A DNA stretch of 64,000 nt, taken from assembly GCA_029168955.1 (NCBI GenBank), contig JAPDOI010000186.1, forward strand, positions 496,001-560,000, given 5' to 3'. Below, piece by piece: positions 33,461-44,580 of this stretch (the stretch's first letter is position 1; the number at the start of each line of letters is the position of its first letter). The notes under the pieces were generated by a model. That model made no database searches and was not told the origin of the DNA. It worked only from the letters and a program-made list of their open reading frames with translations. This stretch comes from Aplectana chamaeleonis. Its lineage: Eukaryota; Nematoda; Chromadorea; Rhabditida; Cosmocercidae. Both the position numbers and the translations under genes were made by a program.

Positions 33461-34710
33461 GTTCGATTCAGATAATGCCGATTTTAAAATTTCCGGATAT
33501 TGGTTCGATTCAGATAATGCGTGTTTTCAAATTTTCAGATATCGGATTATCCGAATCTCGGATATCCGGTCGGATATCCGAAATGGAGTGATTCGGATAC
33601 TAAGTATACTACTCACACCATACGGCGGTCCGAAAAATACTTCCAAGGTCTCACCGACTTCGAGCAGCCTGAAACCGAAATCGTCTCGAACAGGGCACAA
33701 TCTTGTTTGAAAGCCTATCAGTAGGTGATTTTCATTAGTCCATTTTTAAGGATAAGTGGGCGTCGGCTGATTTGTATGAACATGTTTACTTGTTTTTGCC
33801 TATCTTCGACCTCAATTTTGAGGTTCCGCAAAAATTGAGCTTTCAACTCCAAATTTTAATAGGAGCGACCTGCATCCATTTCCTGCCTCCTGTCCGAAAA
33901 TGAGCTTCTTAGCTCGATTTTAGGTGTACCGACAAGATCGTGAACGCCAACTGAATAAAAAAGGAGATTAACATCATAACTTGGCGGGTTATTCAATTTT
34001 TCTCGAAAACTAGCAAACCATTCCAAACCATTTTTGGGTGTTAACCCTGACTTTTTATGCTCTTTTCAATGGAAAGAGAACCACTTCTCCAAGTTTTCTT
34101 AGAACGTCCATTGCGGTATCGCGGGTTTGCGCACGTGCAGTTTAAAACCAAATCAGGTGAGCGCTTTGCGCTCATCACAATTACTATATCGTCGTTGGGA
34201 GGCACAGAAATATCCATACACAGGTTTTTCAGGACAACTAGCTAATAAAAAGTATGCAAAGCGACTATACAAAAAACTTCCACACTGAATAACTAGCCTT
34301 TTGGTTATCTCACTTGACCACGCCCATTTTTCGGCGCCGCAACGACTCTTCCGATTTCGGAAGGGGGAGGAAAATCCTGGTTTGATGTGCTAAATAGAAG
34401 GCGGTACGGAAAATTGTTGTGGCCTAATGCAATTTTTTCCGATTTTAGCCAAAAATTATCCGATTTCATCCGAAATTTTACCCGAACTTTATCCGAATTT
34501 TTGACCCTCCGGATAATGGTTCGATTCAGATAATGCGCTTTCAGATAGTGATTCGGAATCTAAGTATACTCTAGAGACGTTTATCGTGGGAGGAAGGTGA
34601 CCGCGGCGTAGCTTTGTTCATCGATATTGGAAGGATTGAACATACCCTTTGCTTCGGAGCCGAATTCGCTTTGTTCCTAAGCGTTCGTGTGCGGAGCGAG
34701 GGAGAGACAG

Positions 34711-34856
34711 CGATAAGGCCCTAGTTATGCATCGGCGATTCGGTGCCGCTGGTTTTTGCGGGACGTCTGCCATTGGTCAGATTTCGAAATTGACCAATAG
34801 TAGACATGCCGCGGAAGCCAGCGGCGGCGAAACGCTGGGTGTATAACTAGGGCCTA
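34711..34856. mobile_element. Palindromic MITE with TAGGCCCTAGTTAT-type ends
   Basis: AAGGCCCTAGTTATGCATCG at the left and GTATAACTAGGGCCTAAAG at the right. The inner pair is GCCGCTGG and CCAGCGGC, and the centre TTCGAAATTGACC. About 145 bp. Confidence 0.6.
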
Positions 34857-34929
34857 AAGCTTTGCGGAAAGAGTGACGTTCGCGGACGCAAGCGATCGGC
34901 TAAATTAAATTTCACTCCGAAACAGCATA

Positions 34930-35411
34930 AAGGCACAGGACACCCAAAAAAATAATTTTCAGATTCCATGCTTATCTTGGAGACACACGCTGATCACAGT
35001 GGCATCTCTGAGATCGTCCAGGATCCCCTATGACCAGAGTTATGGCTCTTTAAAGATGCCTAAATTTTGAGGGTAAAAAATTGGTGGACGAGTTGGCTCA
35101 GGCCTGTAACTCTCTTCATTCGCAATCGTTGCGCGAGAGCGAACCAGGATAAGGGGACAGTACGGCAATGGACTGAAGAACGGCGACTTGATGAGATTAA
35201 TTCATCCTTAAAGCAGCTATCGAGTCCAGAAATCTGTTAGGGGGCTGGGCCTGTGGTGGTTAGCGAAGGGAGTCGGGCCTGTGGTGGTCGCTTAAAACTC
35301 GATTATTTGGAGGAATTGAGATCTCGCCGTTGGCACGTGTTCTACAGGAGGGGTTTTCTACACAATTACCTGACAATCTCAAAATTCATACCTGAGGGTG
35401 TACTGTGCCTT
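34930..35411. mobile_element. TA-flanked MITE, AAGGCACAG family, copy 1
   Basis: 482 bp, starting AAGGCACAGGACACCC and ending GGGTGTACTGTGCCTT, with TA on each side. The interior includes GACGAGTTGGCTCAGGCCTG and two GGGCCTGTGGTGGT repeats. Non-coding. Confidence 0.75.
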
Positions 35412-36129
35412 TAAGTGGAGTCAACTACGGTATGAAAACGGCTGCTCTAGAAGAAAATTATTTTCTTTTTTGCTTTTACTAACCAATGTTTCTGGGTCAC
35501 CCAGCCATTTGCAACAGATTATTCTCTAGTTATGAGTACTTCTGTATGTTTTCGAACTTAAAAGGCAGTGTTCACAATAGAAATGTCGCTCTTCCTTCCT
35601 CGTCGCGAGTCCTTCCTTACCCAATTACATGTCGGCTACATCATCGTGTTGCAATAGTGTTTTATAACAGAAAAACCTGCAACCTGACAGAAAACCAAAA
35701 ATATGAAATTCCGAATATTCGAGAATTTTCAGAACTCAGAAAGCCGAATTCATCGGGTTCCAGGACTTCCAGCCTGCTGGTGAATACTCGTATCCGAAAA
35801 AAAACCATGTGATTCCGCTAGGGTTATATATCACACCTTCAGAGCTGAATTTGTGGTATTTGTTTTCGTTTCTCAATTTTCAATAACAGTGGAGCATCAA
35901 TGGAGCATAGCTAGCGATCGTGGTCACTATATATAGGTTCATAGAAACGGGAATTTTTTTCCAAAAATAGATATTAAAAATGGGAAAATTTCTGAAAATA
36001 CGCGGGTCTCCATAATTCAACCATCAGCAACCCTACCATATTTGAGCTGCAATATTCATTGAAGACAGCGTGGTCGAACAAAGTATTATGCCCGTTGATT
36101 TTCGCTCAGGTAGGTCCATGAGGAAGATA

Positions 36130-36282
36130 TCCTCTGTTTCCGAGTGTGATTTATTTCCGTTCATCGCGTGCGTCTGCGCGCGTACGCTGCGTCTCCTTCT
36201 CCCTACACTTACTCGCTGTATCTACCCTCGCTCCGCACAAGCGTGCGACGGAACAGAGTAAATCTGGCTCGGAACCAGAGGA
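36130..36282. mobile_element. Short MITE, ATCCTCTG ends, copy 1
   Basis: About 150 bp between TA sites, with ends TCCTCTGTTTCCGAG and CTCGGAACCAGAGGA. The interior is CGTACGCTGCGTCTCCTTC, then CTCGCTCCGC. Non-coding. A related interior occurs near 18470 without clear ends. Confidence 0.65.
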
Positions 36283-36438
36283 TATGCTTCGAGATTACAC
36301 GGCAACTTGTTCACAGTAATTCATGATTGACTCTTTTCGGCGACCCATCGGTTGCTCCATGATGTTTGAGCACAAGCGGAAGCCGGAAAGCGTGGCATTT
36401 CGAAGAATACCCTGTAGGGCAATTCACAATTCATCATA

Positions 36439-37159
36439 TTAGAGGGACCGGAAAGTAATGTCGTTCCTGCGCATGCCGATACTTGATTATCATATATCAG
36501 CTCTTATTTTGGTTGAGAGGCGTGCCAAAGACATTGTGGGTTATAATGACCTCTTTACTTATAGACTATTGAATTGCATTTTTTTTTCTGTAATTTTGGG
36601 TAAAATGGCCAGCCCGGTACCAGAAGAGGTACACATCCGACATTGCATGCTTTTTGAGTTTCGCAAGGGAAGTAATGCAAAATTTGCTACCAAAAACATT
36701 TGCGATGTTTATCCAAATACAGTGGAGATTCGTATCCTCCGTGAAACGTCGTAATTCTCAACACTAATGGAGCGAGCGTCGCACACCACCCTGTTGTCTC
36801 CGTCTGTCCTGTGCTCTCTCGCTGTCTCTAGCCTCCGCTCCGCAACAAGACGTGTAGGAACCATGAGAATTCAGCGGTTTTATAGCCCGTTAATGCCTAA
36901 GGTGGTTTTCCAAGGTAAAATCCGGCAATTTTGATCTTTCCGACTCCTATCGATCAGGGAGACCGTCAACGTTAGACAACAACGTTTTTAGGGGGGAAGG
37001 GAAAGCAAATCCATGTCAGGCGATCGAGGAATCATCAAATAGTCTTAACCAACCTTGGTCGAGCATCCATGAACATTTGAAGCAGATTGGGAAAGTAGGC
37101 AGAGCAGTGTGTGCTTGTAATTAGCGTTGAAAAACCACAATACTTTCCGGTCCCCCTAA
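36439..37159 (+). mobile_element. Internally deleted mariner transposon
   Basis: TA-flanked element with termini TTAGAGGGACCGGAAAGTA and TACTTTCCGGTCCCCCTAA. At 36604-36725 it encodes MASPVPEEVHIRHCMLFEF then KGSNAKFATKNICDVYP, the N-terminal helix-turn-helix start of mariner transposases. The rest of the transposase, including the DDD catalytic region, is missing. A small MITE with GAATTCTCA ends sits at about 36752-36868. Confidence 0.75.
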
Positions 37160-37835
37160 TACTCGGCTTCAACTAGCCCATGCGCAATCCTGCGGTTCCG
37201 GGATCTACGTTCAGAAAAACTGGGGAGAAGCGGTACATTTTTAAATATAAACAATGCAAACGTTTAGTTTCACCACCCGGAAAAGGTCTGGAATGGCTTC
37301 CTGAGACTCGGAAAAATCGAAAAACCGCTCGATTCTAGTCGAAAACCATTATTCTCGTTTTTTGAGACGATTTTCAAGATCTTGTTGGAACAGTTCCCGT
37401 TGAGCTAGGAATCTCATCCTTGGGCAGATGGCTTGAAATGGGAGCAGCTAGCTCTTTTTCAAATTCGAAATCGATAACTTAACTTTAAAGGGTGCTTCAA
37501 AACTCAGTGTATAGAATACTTTTAGATTTTCAGATTTTTTTTCGAAAATTCGACTTTTCGAATAATTCGGAAATCATCACTTTTCGAATATTTGATTTTT
37601 CAAATCATTCGGAAATCGACACTTCTTGGATATTCGGTCTTTTAGGTAATTCCGAAATTCGCCTTTTAGAACATTCGATTATCCTAATAATTTCTAAATT
37701 GGCCTTTTTTCGAATATTCGGTTTCTCGAATAATTCGGAAATATACCTTTTCCGAATAATCGAATTTTCAATTGATGCGAAGCCGAATTTATCAGTCGAA
37801 TGAGTTTTCGAATAAATACTGCGGTCGTGGAAACC

Positions 37836-37990
37836 CACAAATGGCACGAATTGCACCGATGCTGTGAGTTCATTGTGTGCTGGCGCGAATTCGGTGCACG
37901 TATGGTATAATATATGCGCACCGAGCTTGCGCCAACACACAACAAGGAGCGCCAAGTATCAGTGGGATCCATGACGACTGTAAGTGCGTA
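37836..37990. mobile_element. Palindromic GCGCAA/TTGCGC element, copy 1 of 3
   Basis: A near-perfect palindrome around TATGGTATAATATATGCG, with GTGTGCTGGCGCGAATTC on one arm and GCTTGCGCCAACACACA on the other. Sister copies are at about 25796-25910 and 62640-62760. No coding capacity. Confidence 0.6.
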
Positions 37991-38454
37991 TCAAGGTGGA
38001 TCCGCCCTGAATGCGGATCGGTCATATAACTACTGAACTTGTCAGGGATAGAAACTTCACGGATCGATAATTGATATTATCGGTTCATTGCGCAAGATGC
38101 GGTAATGAGTGGTGGCCATGCAAACAATTTGTGCACAAACTTCGTCTGTGGAAGTAATTTGTGCGCTGAACACGATCATGAAGTCTGTTTTTAGATTTTC
38201 GGCAGACTACTGAACGTAAAGACAAAAAGTTTCGAAAAGACCAGATTTCCACTGTTGCGGAACCCTAAAATATCGATTATTACTGATCAATAATAATATT
38301 GCTGTTTTGACACGTTTGACAAGATGCGGTAATGAGTGGTGAATTTTGATCGTTCTGTGTCATAGGGTTAGGAATCGCATTCATCCCACAATATCGATCG
38401 GCACCAATTTAGTGACTCACCGAAGTCAAAGCATGTCAGATTTTGCCTTTGTTA

Positions 38455-38940
38455 AAGGCACAGTACACCGTCAGATATGATGTTTGAGATTTTCATGTAA
38501 TTGTGTAGAACACCCCTCCTGTATAAGACATGCAAAATGCCAGATCTCATTTCCTCCAAATAAGCGAGATATAAGCGACCACCACAGGCCCGACCCCCTT
38601 CGCTCACCATCACAGGCCCGACACCCAAACAGATTTTCGGGTTCGATAGCGGCTCGATGGATGGATGAATTCCAACAAGTCGTCGTTCTTCAGTCCATTA
38701 CCAGACTGTCTCCTTATCCTGGCTTTCTCTCACGCAACGATTGTGAATGAAGAGAAAAACAGGCCTGAGACAACTCGTCCACCAATTTTTCACCCTCAAA
38801 ATCTAGTCATCTTTGAAGAGCCATAACTCTGTTCAAAGGGGGTCTTGGACGATATCAGAGACACCACTGCGATCAGCATGTGACTTTCTCCAAGATAAGC
38901 AGGAAATCTGAAAATTAATTTTCTGGGTGCCCTGTGCCTC
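38455..38940. mobile_element. TA-flanked MITE, AAGGCACAG family, copy 2 (inverted)
   Basis: 486 bp, reverse-complement of 34930-35411 over its whole length (for example CACAGGCCCGACCCCC against the GGGCCTGTGGTGG words). The right-hand TA is shared with the next element at 38943. Confidence 0.75.
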
Positions 38941-38942
38941 TA

Positions 38943-39376
38943 AAGGCAGCATACACGCTCGTAAAGGTTGTTGAGATAAGTACGAAAATAGAATGGCATA
39001 GCTCGGAACACAACGCCTACGCATTTTGAAGAGTCAGAAACGACCCACAATGACGCTACACGAGTAAGAAGTTGGCCCCGCCATTTATTTCTCCACCCCC
39101 TGTATTTGCCGTCCTCCTCCGAAACAGGGCTGCTAGGCGATTCCTACCGTCGTCGATGCATGTGGGTGCTACAATAAGAACAATAAGTAAAACAGATATG
39201 TCGACGACAGGTGGGAATGGCCCAGCATCCCTGATTTCGAGGAGCACGCAAATATATTACTCGTGTAGCGTCATTGTGGGTCGTTTCTCACGCTTCAAAA
39301 TGCGTAGGCGTTGTGTTCTGGGACATCCGATTCCATTTCCGTAGTTAACAACGTTTACGAGCGTGTATGCTGCCTT
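38943..39376. mobile_element. Palindromic MITE abutting the previous one
   Basis: Long inverted arms run AAGGCAGCATACACGCTCG to CGAGCGTGTATGCTGCCTT and include AACGCCTACGCATTTTGAAG and its complement. The middle, 39070-39240, is unrelated. It is joined to 38455-38940 through a single TA. Confidence 0.7.
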
Positions 39377-39488
39377 TGTACGAAAATCGCTAGGCAAAAT
39401 TAAAGACAGGAGGGGAAGCTTCGGAAAAAATTGATGAAATTCCTAAAACTTCAGCTCCTTCCGAAAAATTAGAAGTCGAAACGTTCGA

Positions 39489-40095
39489 AAAAGTGTCTCG
39501 ACATCTTTTAGCGAATCATTTGGCGCACAATAACTCTAAGTAATGATAAAGCTGGGACATTTAGCGAGAAGACGGAAAATACGATTAGATTGTTCAGCGT
39601 AGATCAACTCTCGATAAGTAGTGATAGACAAGGGATTGGATTTTTTTTACCTTTTCCGTTAAACTTGTAAAAAGCAATATCAAGCGTGCTACGGGAACAG
39701 TAGAGAAATTTTCGAAGCCGTATTACGACAGTCAACATACTGTCGTTCTCAGAGCCAAATTCCGGTTCGTAATTGCGGACCACTGCTGTTGCATCACGCG
39801 ACACGTGATAATCATGCTAGAAGAAAGGTGAATCTTGCTGGGACTAAGTGGTCCCAGCACGATTATCATCCTGTTGCGTGATGCAACGGCCGTTGTCCGC
39901 CGGAATTTGGCTCCGAGAACGACAGTAGGTCAAGCTAGGAAATCGCAACGCTTCAAGCCACATCGTGCTTGATCTCGCTTAGATAAGTTTGACAGAGAAG
40001 CTTGTTAATTTTGATACCTCGTCGGCCACTACTTATCGAGAGTTGATCTATGCTTGACTGGCAAATCGTTTATTTTTTCTCGAACACTTTCGTCA
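39489..40095. mobile_element. Foldback element with a second palindromic MITE nested inside
   Basis: The outer arms pair TAGATCAACTCTCGATAAGT near 39600 with ACTTATCGAGAGTTGATCTA near 40030, and TTCGAAAAAGTGT with ACACTTT-type words outside them. The inner element 39740-39925 has ends CTGTCGTTCTC and GAGAACGACAG flanked by TA, and a central GGGACTAAGTGGTCCC hairpin. Non-coding. Confidence 0.65.
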
Positions 40096-41866
40096 AGCAC
40101 AGCTAGCGATTCATGTCACTTTATATAATTTCACTGAAACTTGATTTTCTTTTCCAAGAATGGAAGAAAAAAATGGGGGAGACTTTGAAAAGTTGCACAG
40201 GTCTTCATATTTCCGCAATCGGCAACCTATTCAAATTTGAACCGTAAAATTCATTGAAGAGATCGCACTTGAGAAAAAAGTATTCTGTTTATTAAAATTC
40301 AAACACAGTTCAAGTAGGCCCATGATGGAGACGATAGTAGTGGAAGTGTCCCACCCCGAAGGGCTAGATCCTCGATTGATCATAGGCGAGGATCGATCAC
40401 TCGAACGTGTGCGTGACAATGGCACTTTTTGCCACTGTTCCACATGCGCCCCAAAACGAAAGCAAAACGGAAACGGAGCATTCAGTTCAGATTATTAAAA
40501 AAAAATAGTAATCTTTTCAGTGTAAGGATTTTTTTATATAACTAATCAAACAGGAGCAGCGGCAGTGCCTGAAAGATCATGCAGACTCAGAATATTCTCG
40601 GGTGGATCTAAAATTATAAAACGCTCTGTATACCCAACATAGCCTATCGCATTACATCAAAAAAGATCACTTCAACCCTAGTAGAGGTTTCCATCTGAAA
40701 GAAAAGCGCTGAATGCCCCTCACCTCAAGTGATAATGACAGCTGAGCATGCGCCTTACAATATTCTTATTTAAAAAATACATAGGAAAGAGAAGACAATG
40801 AGAGTCGAACCACGTAAGTCCGAAGCTTGAAAACAACTTCCGACATGCAAAATAGACTTATGGGCGAGAATCAACAGCTTGTGAAGGGGTTTTCTCCTGA
40901 AATTGATTATTTTGTGTGACATTTGCACTACTATCGTCTCCCTCATGGGCCTACCTGAGCTGTGTTTGAATTTTAATAAAATACTCAATTCGAGGGGAAA
41001 ACCCCTCCAATGAAAATCGTTTTTCTGTTTTTTCGCCTATCTTGAAAACGGCCCCATGCTGATTCCAATGATGTCTCTGATATCGTACAGGACCTTCTGG
41101 GAACGGAGTTATGGTCCCTCAAGGATTGAGCTAAGGAAACATGGTGGACGAGTTGTCCGAGGCTTGTAGCTTCTGTCTTATGCAGTCGATGTATGCGAGC
41201 TAACCTGAGTAAAGAGAGAATTTGAGAATGAAGGCAAGAACGGGGCTAATGATTGGAAATAATCGCTCATCTCACGATCTCGAGCATTCATTTGTTCACG
41301 TCGGTGGGCGTGTGTTGCGTATTTGGGGTTTGCCTTGCGCTTGAAGTTGCCACAATATTGCACGCGGTCCGAACGTGCAGTCACCCAAAATTAGGCGTGG
41401 TCGTGAATGGGTTAAGACGAATCTGAGGCCCGCCCATTAGTTGGTTTGCGGTTTCTCATAGGCCACGCCGAAATACCGCATTTTACCTACCGTAACCCAC
41501 AGTAATCCTCACAATATCGGCACATGGATTCCAGATTCGCCCTCAGCACCCTAAATAACCCTCCAATCGTGGTTTTGAGCCAACTTCGAATGAATTCTTT
41601 TGGACGCCCTGGAGATTGCCCGAAGACTTCGTTATAATGTGTCTTCAGGTAGATACGATTCCAGCTTCGGAGAGATTTTTTCCTGAGAAAGTTCATCACC
41701 TGTCTAATACTGGGATTAGCCGCGCAAGGTACTTTATGTACGTTAGAACAATCCGAAGCCAATTTTTTCCAAAAAAAAAAGATTTTTTCTCAAAGATTTT
41801 GTTGACACTGCTCAAAAATGCTGTCTCTAACTCATAACCAACACTGATAAATATTAATGAAGAAGA

Positions 41867-41872
41867 TTTATT
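41867..41872 (-). promoter_or_regulatory. Poly(A) signal of the nuclear receptor gene
   Basis: AATAAA on the minus strand, about 127 nt downstream of the stop codon. This supports the stop at 41999-42001 being the real 3' end. Confidence 0.6.
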
Positions 41873-41998
41873 ACCCGTCCAAATTCAAATAATAGCATTA
41901 GAACTCAGATTAATGTACGATAAAGTGACATCAATATTAAATCACAATCATTATACATACATACAATAGATACTACAAACATCATTCCAAACAACCGA

Positions 41999-44580
41999 TT
42001 AGAACTCGTATTTAACATTACCACGTGGTGCGACCTTATTCTCAAGTAGACGAAATTTAGAAAACAACAACGCAAATTTACTCCAATTTTCCTTCTCGGG
42101 ATGATTGAGTCGGAGTTGCGCTTGCAGACACTCGGTCAGCCTCATCTCCACTTTATCACCACCAGGCGGAGCCCCATGCTCTTGTTGAGCAATGTGCACT
42201 GCGAGCAGCAGTGCCAGCTCCTCCGGCTCCACATGTCCAACGCCGCTCCGCAGCCTCTCCACCAACACCGAATCATCATCGTCGAATACCTCGTCGCTGG
42301 AGTACGCACGACGGAGAAGCTAAATAATTTATAAAATTTATATTTCGTTATTAAAAAAATTGAATTAAATCATAGTATTCAAATCTGTATTATTTTTTTA
42401 TTTTCACATTTAAAATGCCATCATATATATCAAATAAATTTATGGAAATTTTCCAAGATTTTTCCTAGGAATTTTTCGTGCTAATTTCATGCGAATATTG
42501 CTCAATTAATGATAATATTATTTCATTTTTATACTAAAAATGACATAATTTTGAACAATAAACTCATTTTATCGTCATTATTGATAATTACCTTGCTGAA
42601 TTACTATCCAGATTTTATCACTTCATTTAGGAGGAAAATGCTTGGCTTGTTTGCTTGTCCAAAAGTTGTTTCGGTAAAATTTAAATCAACACTGTTTTAT
42701 GAGTATTTATACGGAATAATTTTTAAATTAATTTTACATTTTATCTGATCGGAACGTTTTCTAAAATTTATAGTCCTGTTCTCCATAAATTACCTCCATT
42801 AAAATATTATTAATAGTGTAGTACTGTAATTATTACTACTATTACTTTATTTTTCATATGAATACATATGGCGATTTCGCTGTATTAATTTTACCGCCGT
42901 GTTTTTCAAAGATTTGCTAGTATTGAATGATTATTTTTTCACAGATTTTTTGGACTGATTTTTTTCTGCCTAATCATTTGCTTGAATTTCCCGTGACGTT
43001 TTTTGAAGATTGACGTGCGTTAAACTATAATTATCACCACTTTAACGTTATGAACACAGTTTCATCTTCAAAATTATTTGTATAATTTTGTTGTGCATAT
43101 ATGTTTCGACAACTATGCATTGTTCAAAATTCATGGATGAAATTTCCAATATTTTTTGCACTGAAGTATTCCACAATGGATCATCATATTCTCATTGAAG
43201 TATGATCGAATGGGACTGTCCGCCCACGCGGTCAGCGTGCGTGTCGAGCCGCAGTTGCAAAAGCATTTTTCGGGCGAGCCTTCCTACTTCTGCGAATAGC
43301 TGTATGGGATCTTATTCACTATTGGTACATTTCCTTGCTGATCGATTTACAAGTCCGAAACACGCCTTCGCGGTCGCCGCTCGAACCGCACGCCGACCGC
43401 GTAGACGGCTAGCTTCATTCGGACGGACTTCATGGTGGTACTGTCGCCCTACAATGTATTACTGGGAAGAATGTGATTCCCGGAAATTGTGTTGTAAACC
43501 AGTAAAAGGATAAAAAAACAAACGACCAAAGCTATTTTTATCGGAGATAGATAGGGTTCCAAATTTATTAATATACACCTTCTATAAAACATACCTAATT
43601 AATGCTAATACCTAAAATTTACTTCCACTGAAAAAAAAAACCAAAAAAACCACGAAACTCCTCTGTAGAAAGATCCAGAATCCATGAGGGGCCGCAGCTT
43701 TGGGCAGTGGAGAAGGGATCAGCCGCAGGCCTTTCTCCGGCCGCCATACAAAACCATGGATGTTTAGTCGATAAGGTTTGGTCTATATAAAGAATTTTGA
43801 ATATGAACTAAGTCATTAGATTTTACTTTTTTGCGAACTTTTTGCTAATCTGAAGAACAAGCGATCCACTTTCGAGGCCGAGCGAATCCCCTATCTGACG
43901 GAGAGGGGCCCGCACGAATTTCCTCACAGAAAGGAGGGCCGCACCTCTAAGGGACCATGATTACCCTGCCCGATAATTGTCTGAATTCAGTATATTCGTT
44001 CAAAAAAGTGTGGCCTTGAGCTTCCCAATGAAGGCATGACCGTAGCACTGTTTGAATGGGAAAGCCAATTGAAGATAGAAGCAGAAAATATGAGAAAGGT
44101 ATGGAAAATAAAACAAAAGAAACGCATAAGAAACTCACACAATTCTTCAAATTTCGAATGTAAGAAGTTACATGATAAAACGAATTGATGATCAGACAGA
44201 AGTCACTCACCGCACACCCTCTGGCGCTTTTCTGAATCTTCACTGCCAGCGTTTCCTCGGCATATTCGTTCTTGAACAGCGAGATTTTCGAGACGAAAAG
44301 GCCAATTCGGTGTATAGAATCCTGAAATTTAAAAGTTTGATTGAGTGAAAAATCATTCTGTGCAACATAATGGGCACAGCGGGAAGTTTTTATTTGCAAA
44401 AAAAAAATTAAAAAATCAAGAAATCACCTCTGGAAACGCTACACCCTCTCCGTACGCTTCACGATACGCCTGTGTGACTTCGTCAATCATTTTCGTCGTC
44501 TCCCTCATATCGCCCAACTCTACATCCCTATCGTCATCCCGAGTTTTTCGCTTTCTCGTGCGATCGGCTCGAACTGATTC
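41999..44580 (-). CDS. Nuclear receptor exons 7-9: hinge and short ligand-binding domain
   Basis: Exon 7 (44580-44428) encodes [12 protein letters not shown], an acidic linker and a helix-1-like [13 protein letters not shown]. Exon 8 (44321-44211) encodes helix 3 to helix 4/5 ([26 protein letters not shown]). Exon 9 (42319-41999) continues in phase 0 with [10 protein letters not shown] and helices 8-10 ([47 protein letters not shown]). The frame stops at KYEF just after helix 10, so a helix 12/AF-2 is absent. This resembles repressor-type receptors such as Rev-erb. A missed 3' exon is possible but there is no need for one, since the TAA is followed by a poly(A) signal. Confidence 0.88.

Larger units (their letters stand above)
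32761..33608. mobile_element. Nested member of the TATACTT family with perfect target duplication
   Basis: 848 bp, starting TATACTTGTTATCCGAAG and ending ATACTAAGTATA, flanked by a perfect 8-bp CTACTCAC duplication (32753-32760 and 33609-33616). The terminal modules match those of 29408-34568. The middle is a CA/TA-type microsatellite and a TTTTATCCG array. Non-coding. The Cys-Val-rich open frames here are translations of the microsatellite. Confidence 0.78.
29408..34568. mobile_element. Large TIR element with internal satellites, 8-bp target duplication
   Basis: Left end TATACTTGTTATCCGATG, right end reading inward as TATACTTAGATTCCGAATC. It is flanked on both sides by CTCTAGAG (29400-29407 and 34569-34576 region, palindromic 8-mer). 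The terminal regions share GGATAATGG and TCGATTCGGAT words. The interior holds a 42-bp array, a 41-bp array, a 215-bp-arm palindrome, a 42-bp minisatellite and a nested relative. No transposase is seen, so it is non-autonomous and enlarged by later insertions. The 8-bp duplication points to a hAT-like transposase, though the TATACTT termini are not the classical hAT end. Confidence 0.6.

Noticed and set aside
39072..39344. 90-codon plus-strand frame and 63-codon minus-strand frame
   Set aside because: Both lie within the palindromic MITE 38943-39376 and cross its arm boundary.
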